Source of the DNA: Adhaeribacter sp.
GTDB lineage: Bacteria; Bacteroidota; Bacteroidia; Cytophagales; Hymenobacteraceae
NCBI GenBank assembly: GCA_028288395.1
Contig: JAQBNV010000606.1
Coordinates: forward strand, 1-13,166
DNA: 13,166 bases
Direction of reading: 5' to 3'
Shown here: positions 9,016-13,166 of the stretch, one piece after another
Position numbering within the stretch: the first letter of the stretch is position 1
Layout: each line of letters begins with the position of its first letter
Notes under the pieces: model-generated
The model's database searches: none
Seen by the model: only the letters and a program-made list of their open reading frames with translations
What the model was told of the DNA's origin: nothing
Made by a program: the position numbers and the translations under genes

Positions 9016-10392
9016 TTACACCTCATACGAAAGCCGTAACTCGGGAATTTCTATATTTTTATAGCCTAATTCGCTTAGGTCCTCTTTTAATTGCGCCATT
9101 ACTTTTTTTTCGCCGTGAACCAGGAATATTTTTTTTATCTGTTCTTTTTCCTGACAATGTAGAAATTTGGCGATATCGCTGTAATCGCCGTGGGCGCTGT
9201 ATTCTTTCATCAGCATTATTTCGGCTTTTACTTCTATTTCTTCCCCCAGAATATTTACTTTCTCGGCGCCGTTTAATAATTTACCGCCCAGGGTAGATGG
9301 CTCGCAGTAACCCGTAACCAAAACAGCACTGTTAGGATCAGCCAGATTATTTTTCAGGTGATTTCGTATACGGCCGGCTTCCATCATCCCCGAAGAAGAA
9401 ATAATAACGCAAGGCTCTGCAAAAGAATTTAGTTGCATAGAGTCTTCGGTTTCGGTAATATAAGTAAGCTGCGGAAAACCAAACGGGTCCGGGTCCGTTT
9501 TGATATACTCCAGCATCGTATCGTTAAAATGCTCCGGGTGGCTGCGCATCACATCGGTGGCATAAACCGAAAGCGGGCTGTCGACAAAAACCTTTACGTC
9601 GGGCAGGCGGCCTTCCTCAGCGAGATAGTTCAGTGAATAAATCAATTCCTGGGTGCGGCCAATGCTAAAAGCCGGAATTAAGAGTTTGCCGCCGCGGTCT
9701 ACGCAAACTTCCCGCACAATTTGTTCCAGGCGCTCTTCGGTATTTTCGAGGCTGCTGTGGATTTTATCGCCGTACGTCGATTCGCATAAGATAATTTCGG
9801 CCGACGGAAAAGGTTGGGGTACTTTTAATATCCGATTCGCAAACCTGCCAATATCACCGGTAAAGCACAAGGTGCGTTCCTGGCCTTTGTCTTGTAATTT
9901 CAAATTTATAGCAGCGCTCCCCAGCACATGGCCGGTATCGGTAAAAAGTAGTTCTATGTCTTCGTCAATTTTAAAAGGTTTATCGTATGGTACCGTTTTA
10001 AAAAGGCTTAAGGCGGCTTCAGCATCTTCTTCGGTGTAAAGGGCTTCGCTGTTCGTGCCGTTGGCATTTTCGTTTTTAACCTGAATGCGGGCACTGTCGC
10101 GGAGGAGCAACTCGCACAAGGGCAGGGTAGGCGGGGTACAGAATATTGGCCCGGTAAAACCAAGCTTAACCAGCCGCGGAATTAAACCCGAATGGTCGAT
10201 GTGGGCGTGGGACAAAATCAGGTAATTTATTTTATCGGGTTCAAAGTCAAAATCCCGGTTTATATCATCATTTTTTTCGCCTTTGCCTTGTAAAAGGCCG
10301 CAGTCGAGCAGAATCCGTTTACCGTTTTCTAAATTAATCAGGTGTTTGCTACCCGTTACTGTTTGGGCCGCACCGTAAAAAGATATAGTCAT
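9016..10392 (-). CDS. MBL-fold/beta-CASP metallohydrolase (CPSF73/RNase J-like, probable RNA nuclease)
   Basis: Beta-CASP proteins are zinc-dependent nucleases, mostly acting on RNA. All metallo-beta-lactamase motifs are present: SHAHIDHSG with His62, His64, Asp66 and His67; GHVLGSA with His155; CFTGDIGR with Asp180; and late histidines His401 (SAHGDYSD) and His426 (FLVHGE). The beta-CASP insertion lies between, with ESTYGDK at 204-210, IPAFSIGRTQEL at 239-250 and SSSGMMEAGRIRNHL at 332-346. At 458 residues the layout fits the bacterial YSH1/COG1236 group, without the C-terminal domain of RNase J. There is no signal peptide, so it should act in the cytosol. ATG 10392 starts directly at the first strand, MTISFYGAAQTVTGS. 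It is monocistronic with a strong terminator. Family and metal site are clear; the RNA substrate is inferred from relatives. Confidence 0.92.
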   Translation of the reverse strand: MTISFYGAAQTVTGSKHLINLENGKRILLDCGLLQGKGEKNDDINRDFDFEPDKINYLILSHAHIDHSGLIPRLVKLGFTGPIFCTPPTLPLCELLLRDSARIQVKNENANGTNSEALYTEEDAEAALSLFKTVPYDKPFKIDEDIELLFTDTGHVLGSAAINLKLQDKGQERTLCFTGDIGRFANRILKVPQPFPSAEIILCESTYGDKIHSSLENTEERLEQIVREVCVDRGGKLLIPAFSIGRTQELIYSLNYLAEEGRLPDVKVFVDSPLSVYATDVMRSHPEHFNDTMLEYIKTDPDPFGFPQLTYITETEDSMQLNSFAEPCVIISSSGMMEAGRIRNHLKNNLADPNSAVLVTGYCEPSTLGGKLLNGAEKVNILGEEIEVKAEIMLMKEYSAHGDYSDIAKFLHCQEKEQIKKIFLVHGEKKVMAQLKEDLSELGYKNIEIPELRLSYEV

Positions 10393-10539
10393 GGTTGGGT
10401 TTAAAATAAGTTGGCTTATCTACGGCCGGCACCTGCAGACGTTGCCCCAGTACAAACAATTTATACCCCATCTGAATTTAAAATTACGGACCAATTGATT
10501 AAGAGTAAGTTAATAATTTAAAAAATTTAATTACCGCCA
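10393..10539. other. Divergent intergenic region between the MBL gene and the radical SAM pseudogene
   Basis: This 147-bp spacer is GC-richer next to the MBL gene (CGGCCGGCACCTGCAG) and AT-rich next to the pseudogene. It should contain the MBL promoter on the minus strand and, originally, the promoter of the broken gene. No exact TAnnTTTG element was found in either direction. Confidence 0.35.
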
Positions 10540-11305
10540 ATGCCCGTCCACGCTAAAATAAGTGATTTAACTTTTTTAACTGGCGAAAAAGAAATTCCTG
10601 TCGCCGCTTCCGGCGTTGATCTACCGCCGGAAATAGTACCGCAGCCCATTGTTCTAAGCTGCTGGCGGAGCTTTTATATAATTCGACGGATCAGGTGGCA
10701 CTTGTTTAAGCTTATTCTGGGTCAAATCCGGGACCCGGTGAAAGCCATACGAGCCATGTGAAGCATGATAAAAATCCGGCGTCAATTTTTAGGCGATTCG
10801 CCTATTGTTAAAGTGGTAAAGGTTGCCGACCGCTCTTTTACGAATATGTAGAAAAAGCCGAGGTAGGGTGGTAGTAGGTCTGTCGTTATGTGCTACAAAA
10901 GCTTTTGTGACGGAAGAGAATCTGATGACCTACGCCCGGCTGGCCAGCCGTTTAGGAGCTGCTTTTATTCAGGTATTGGAACCCAAAGCAGTAGGCCATT
11001 ACGCCGGGCTGCCGGTTGGCTTACCGGCTACGCAACAGAAAATACTCGAAGATTTTTACCTCAAACTAAACTACCAGGCGGCTTACCGGCATTTGCCCCT
11101 GGTTGTTTATTACGACTACCAACGTCGCCGGGCTGGTTGTGCCGCCGCGGCCGACCGCCACGTTTATGTCGATACGGATGGCCAATTGCACGCTTGCCCG
11201 TTTTGTCAAAAACCGGCTGGTAGTGCGCTGGAAGGAAATTTAGAAAATACGCTACAAAATATTCGTAAAGCCGGTTGCCCTGTTACCAGGAATATTGTCT
11301 TATAA
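10540..11305 (+). pseudogene. Radical SAM/SPASM protein, internally deleted and frameshifted
   Basis: The two ends of one gene survive in different frames. The N-terminal piece (from ATG 10540) reads MPVHAKISDLTFLTGEKEIP, then VAASGVDLPPEIVPQPIV and LILGQIRDPVKAIRAM. It reaches a TGA at 10759, continues in frame as IKIRRQFLGDSPIVKVVKVADRSF, and stops at TAG 10849. Restoring one T in the run at 10836-10839 would extend this to FYEYVEKAEVG. A third frame then supplies a radical SAM C-terminal half (VVVGLSLCATKAFVTEENL, LGAAFIQVLEPKAVGHYAG). It ends in a SPASM-type cysteine region (AGCAAAADRHVYVDTDGQ, HACPFCQKP, GNLENTLQNIRKAGC) and TAA at 11303. The CxxxCxxC cluster motif and the rest of the catalytic barrel, perhaps 150 residues, are missing, so the product cannot work as a radical SAM enzyme. 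The substrate of the ancestor is unknown. Confidence 0.8.
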
Positions 11306-11351
11306 TCAGCGGCGGACCACCGCGTTTAATTGTAACGCTCATTTTTATTCC

Positions 11352-11369
11352 CAGGCAACACTTTGCCTG
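11352..11369. other. Perfect hairpin between the pseudogene and the aldo/keto reductase
   Basis: CAGGCAA and TTGCCTG form a 7-bp stem with a CACT loop, placed between the convergent gene ends at 11305 and 11394. No T-run follows on either strand, so it lacks the tail of a standard intrinsic terminator. It may still block or protect transcript ends. Confidence 0.4.
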
Positions 11370-11393
11370 CCAGCTATAAGGGAGAAGTTATTT

Positions 11394-12302
11394 TTACCGG
11401 TGCTGTTCGTAAACATTAGCGGATAAGACTTCTTTTAACTTATGCAATTTATCTTTTGGCATAGGAGCAGCGTTTAATATTTGCAGCGCATCCTGAAGTT
11501 GCGCTTCCGTCCGGATGCCTAATACGGCGGCCGTAACAGCTAGATGCCCCCACACAAATTGTACAGCCGTTGCCGCTATTTTGGTCTTGTTTTCCGCTAT
11601 CGCTAATAATGCGGCTATTGCTTGTGTCACTTCGGCCTGGTTGTAATTCAGGTAAGCTTTTGGTTCTTTGCCAGCCAGCAGCCCCTGGGCCAAACTTCCG
11701 CGCACCAGCACGCTTATCTGGTTTTCCCTTAATAAATTCAGACAAGCTTCTTCGGGGCGCCGGTCAAGCAGGCTGTATTGCATCATCACACTTGCCATAT
11801 TCGACCGCTTTACATATTCCCGGATAACGTTGGGCCGAATAGAAGAAATGCCGTATTCCCGGATTTTACCTTGCTGCTTCAATATTTCGAAGGCTTCTAT
11901 GGTTTCATCAATGGGATCAGCGAGGGTACCGCCGTGCAGTTGGTATAAATCCAGGTAATCGGTTTGGAGCCTTTGTAAACTACCCTCTACTGCTTTCAGA
12001 ATATACGCTTTAGTCGGGTTCCAATCCCAGCCATTGCCGTCCGGGCGCGGCACATTACCTACTTTGGTAGATAAAACTACGTTTCGGCGGATATCCCGGA
12101 GGGCTTTCCCCACCGATTGCTCATTGGCACCTTGCTGGTATAAATCAGCGGTGTCAAAAAAATTAATGCCGTTTTCGAAAGCCCGGTTTAGTAGTAAATG
12201 ATTCTGCTTTTGGTCGGTTCCCAGCGACATGCAACCAAAACTTAATCGACTGACTAAAATGGTAGATTTGCCTAACCTTTTATATTCCGATGTTTGCTCC
12301 AT
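11394..12302 (-). CDS. Aldo/keto reductase
   Basis: Aldo/keto reductases are cytosolic NADPH-dependent TIM-barrel enzymes that reduce aldehydes and ketones. The catalytic tetrad is intact: Asp50 and Tyr55 in NFFDTADLYQQG, Lys80 in STKVGN, and His123 in YLDLYQLHGG. Other family features are the N-terminal YKRLGKSTILVSRLSFGCM, GKIREYGISS in the middle, and LVRGSLAQGLLAGK before the cofactor region. At 302 residues it is a normal short family member of the YajO/IolS-like type, which matches its arrangement of SFGCMSLG and LAQGLLAGK. ATG 12302 fits the family N-terminus. It appears to be monocistronic. The true substrate cannot be told from sequence. Confidence 0.92.
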   Translation of the reverse strand: MEQTSEYKRLGKSTILVSRLSFGCMSLGTDQKQNHLLLNRAFENGINFFDTADLYQQGANEQSVGKALRDIRRNVVLSTKVGNVPRPDGNGWDWNPTKAYILKAVEGSLQRLQTDYLDLYQLHGGTLADPIDETIEAFEILKQQGKIREYGISSIRPNVIREYVKRSNMASVMMQYSLLDRRPEEACLNLLRENQISVLVRGSLAQGLLAGKEPKAYLNYNQAEVTQAIAALLAIAENKTKIAATAVQFVWGHLAVTAAVLGIRTEAQLQDALQILNAAPMPKDKLHKLKEVLSANVYEQHR

Positions 12303-12342
12303 CTTAAAGGATGTTTAAATATTTTAAGTTTTGAAAGATACA

Positions 12343-12386
12343 GGTTAAACGCGGCTTACTATTTAAACGCTAAGCCTTGTTTAACC
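12343..12386. promoter_or_regulatory. Inverted repeat upstream of the aldo/keto reductase
   Basis: GGTTAAAC (12343-12350) and GTTTAACC (12379-12386) are perfect inverted copies, with an inner pair GGCTT (12353-12357) and AAGCC (12372-12376). A direct repeat AAACGCTAA occurs at 12365-12373 and 12390-12398. The block lies 41-96 bp before the reductase start, where an operator or structured leader would be expected. Whether it binds a regulator or folds as RNA is not known. Confidence 0.4.
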
Positions 12387-12481
12387 CATAAACGCTAAAT
12401 ATATTTCTGAAAAATATTCCTGCTAAACTACTTTACTAAAGGGTCGTATTTTGGGTTGATTTTTATCAGCCGGAATTTAAA

Positions 12482-12506
12482 AATAAAAAAGCCCCGGAAG
12501 GGGCTT
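12482..12506 (-). terminator. Intrinsic terminator of the small secreted-protein gene
   Basis: On the minus strand AAGCCCC (12506-12500), loop TTCC and GGGGCTT (12495-12489) form a compact GC-rich stem. It is followed by TTTTATTT. It lies 45 bp past the stop codon of the 123-residue protein. The other flank (CTTTATT on the plus strand) is also T-rich, but no plus-strand gene ends here. Confidence 0.88.
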
Positions 12507-12550
12507 CTTTATTCATCGTTTTATTTTGGAATTTACCAGTTAAAGGTAAA

Positions 12551-12922
12551 TTAATTACTGTTTGATTTTTCGCTGGCTCTAACCGCTTTTTTCGCTTGTT
12601 TGTCCGCTTTTACACGTGATTTCTGAGCCCGGTTTTCGGTTCTGGCGGCTTGTTTTGCTTCCTGCGCTGCATCAGAAGCATCGTTTTCAATTCGCTTGTA
12701 TTCTTTAGCGTTGGCTTTAGCTACTTTGGCATCCGATTTAGTTTCTTTTTTCAAATCTGTTGCACTTCTCATTCGTTGTTTGTCTTCATCTGCTTTGTCC
12801 TTCGTTGCCTGCCGGTCCACGGTTTGATCCTGGGTAGCCGGCGTGGTTTGGGCAAAGGTGAATGTGGAGATTAACATAAATAATCCCGTTAAAAGAGGAA
12901 ATAAAATGGTCTTGTTTTTCAT
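12551..12922 (-). CDS. Small secreted Lys/Ala-rich helical protein, function unknown
   Basis: The first 24 residues are a classical Sec signal peptide: basic MKNK, a hydrophobic core ILFPLLTGLFMLIST, and an FTFA-Q cleavage site. There is no lipobox cysteine, so the product is released to the periplasm or beyond rather than lipidated. The mature part of about 99 residues is dominated by Lys, Ala, Asp, Glu, Arg and Gln. It has almost no bulky hydrophobics and no cysteine; it should form extended charged helices (e.g. KADEDKQRMRSATDLKKE, QEAKQAARTENRAQK). The C-terminus is strongly basic, which would suit binding of polyanions, but that is inference. No domain family is recognised. ATG 12922 is set by the signal peptide. 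A clear terminator lies downstream, which supports a real, expressed gene. Confidence 0.75.
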   Translation of the reverse strand: MKNKTILFPLLTGLFMLISTFTFAQTTPATQDQTVDRQATKDKADEDKQRMRSATDLKKETKSDAKVAKANAKEYKRIENDASDAAQEAKQAARTENRAQKSRVKADKQAKKAVRASEKSNSN

Positions 12923-13063
12923 TAGTATTAAATAAAGTATATCTTATTATATATACGGGTAGGAGGCACAAATGACTGGATATATTGATAATATTAATAT
13001 TATTCTTATACTAAAGTTTTGATATAATTATAAAAGCCACCCATGCCAACTTTATATTATTTC

Positions 13064-13111
13064 AAAATATTCATTTTAAGATGATTATTTGATTCATCAT
13101 TAAAATATTTT
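13064..13111. other. AT-rich imperfect hairpin near the right edge
   Basis: AAAATATT (13064-13071) and AATATTTT (13104-13111) are inverted copies. An inner pair, TTTTAAGATGA (13074-13084) and TCATCATTAAAA (13094-13105), makes a long but weak stem. It lies over 140 bp upstream of the secreted-protein start. The spacer 12923-13166 otherwise holds only A/T-rich sequence with no visible gene. Confidence 0.3.
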
Positions 13112-13166
13112 CACCTGTTAAAATAACTATTTCTCTCTGGTTTTAAGATATAGGAAAATAAACCTA

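Noticed and set aside
9016..10392. RNase J as the identity of the MBL/beta-CASP protein
   Set aside because: It lacks the C-terminal domain, and its length of 458 residues and motif order fit the shorter YSH1/CPSF73-like bacterial group.
10823..11305. The 160-residue frame starting at TTG 10823 taken as an intact small SPASM protein
   Set aside because: Its first residues are out-of-frame sequence from the upstream part of the same ancestral gene, and the radical SAM cluster motif is missing; a pseudogene explains all pieces better.
12309..12330. ATGTTTAAAT near the aldo/keto reductase start resembles the end of the 160-bp palindromic element
   Set aside because: Only about ten A/T-rich bases match, and there is no opposite terminus or palindromic body nearby; chance similarity is more likely.

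Overview
The window looks like chromosomal DNA of a Bacteroidota bacterium, most likely a Cytophagales member of the Adhaeribacter/Hymenobacter/Pontibacter type. The grounds are protein style (Bacteroidota-like PPK1, LigA, DapA and HMG-CoA lyase), AT-rich spacers without consistent Shine-Dalgarno sequences, and one good match to the Bacteroidota promoter pattern (TTTG, 19 bp, TAnnTTTG) upstream of dapA. The species assignment is inference. Most genes are housekeeping or central metabolism. I see no phage, CRISPR array, tRNA, rRNA or defence cassette.

Left part (1-3708). The window opens inside ppk1 (polyphosphate kinase, C-terminal 290 residues). It converges on ppx (Ppx/GppA phosphatase, minus strand) across a 61-bp gap holding a hairpin with a U-rich tail, so polyphosphate synthesis and probable breakdown are encoded side by side. 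Divergent from ppx, after a 233-bp spacer, runs a two-gene plus-strand unit: HMG-CoA lyase and, 6 bp later, a LutA/GlpC-type CCG-domain protein without its usual LutB and LutC partners.

Middle part (3705-8198). The LutA-like gene ends inside a 160-bp imperfect palindrome with related termini, which looks like a non-autonomous mobile or REP-type element. Then, all on the minus strand, come a small two-helix membrane protein, dapA (lysine/diaminopimelate synthesis), ligA (NAD-dependent DNA ligase) and a small protein of possible SpoIIAA/STAS-like fold. dapA has its own probable promoter between itself and ligA.

Right part (8199-13166). An 817-bp stretch without an intact gene holds a possible decayed minus-strand reading frame and two hairpins. 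The second hairpin is a strong terminator for the next gene, an MBL/beta-CASP nuclease-type hydrolase. Divergent from that gene is a broken radical SAM/SPASM gene that has kept both ends, lost its catalytic core, and carries a nonsense codon and frameshifts. An aldo/keto reductase follows, and then a small secreted Lys/Ala-rich protein with a clear intrinsic terminator.

I found no convincing new multi-gene system. The items most worth a second look are the 160-bp palindromic element, the radical SAM pseudogene, and the pairing of HMG-CoA lyase with a solitary LutA-like protein.
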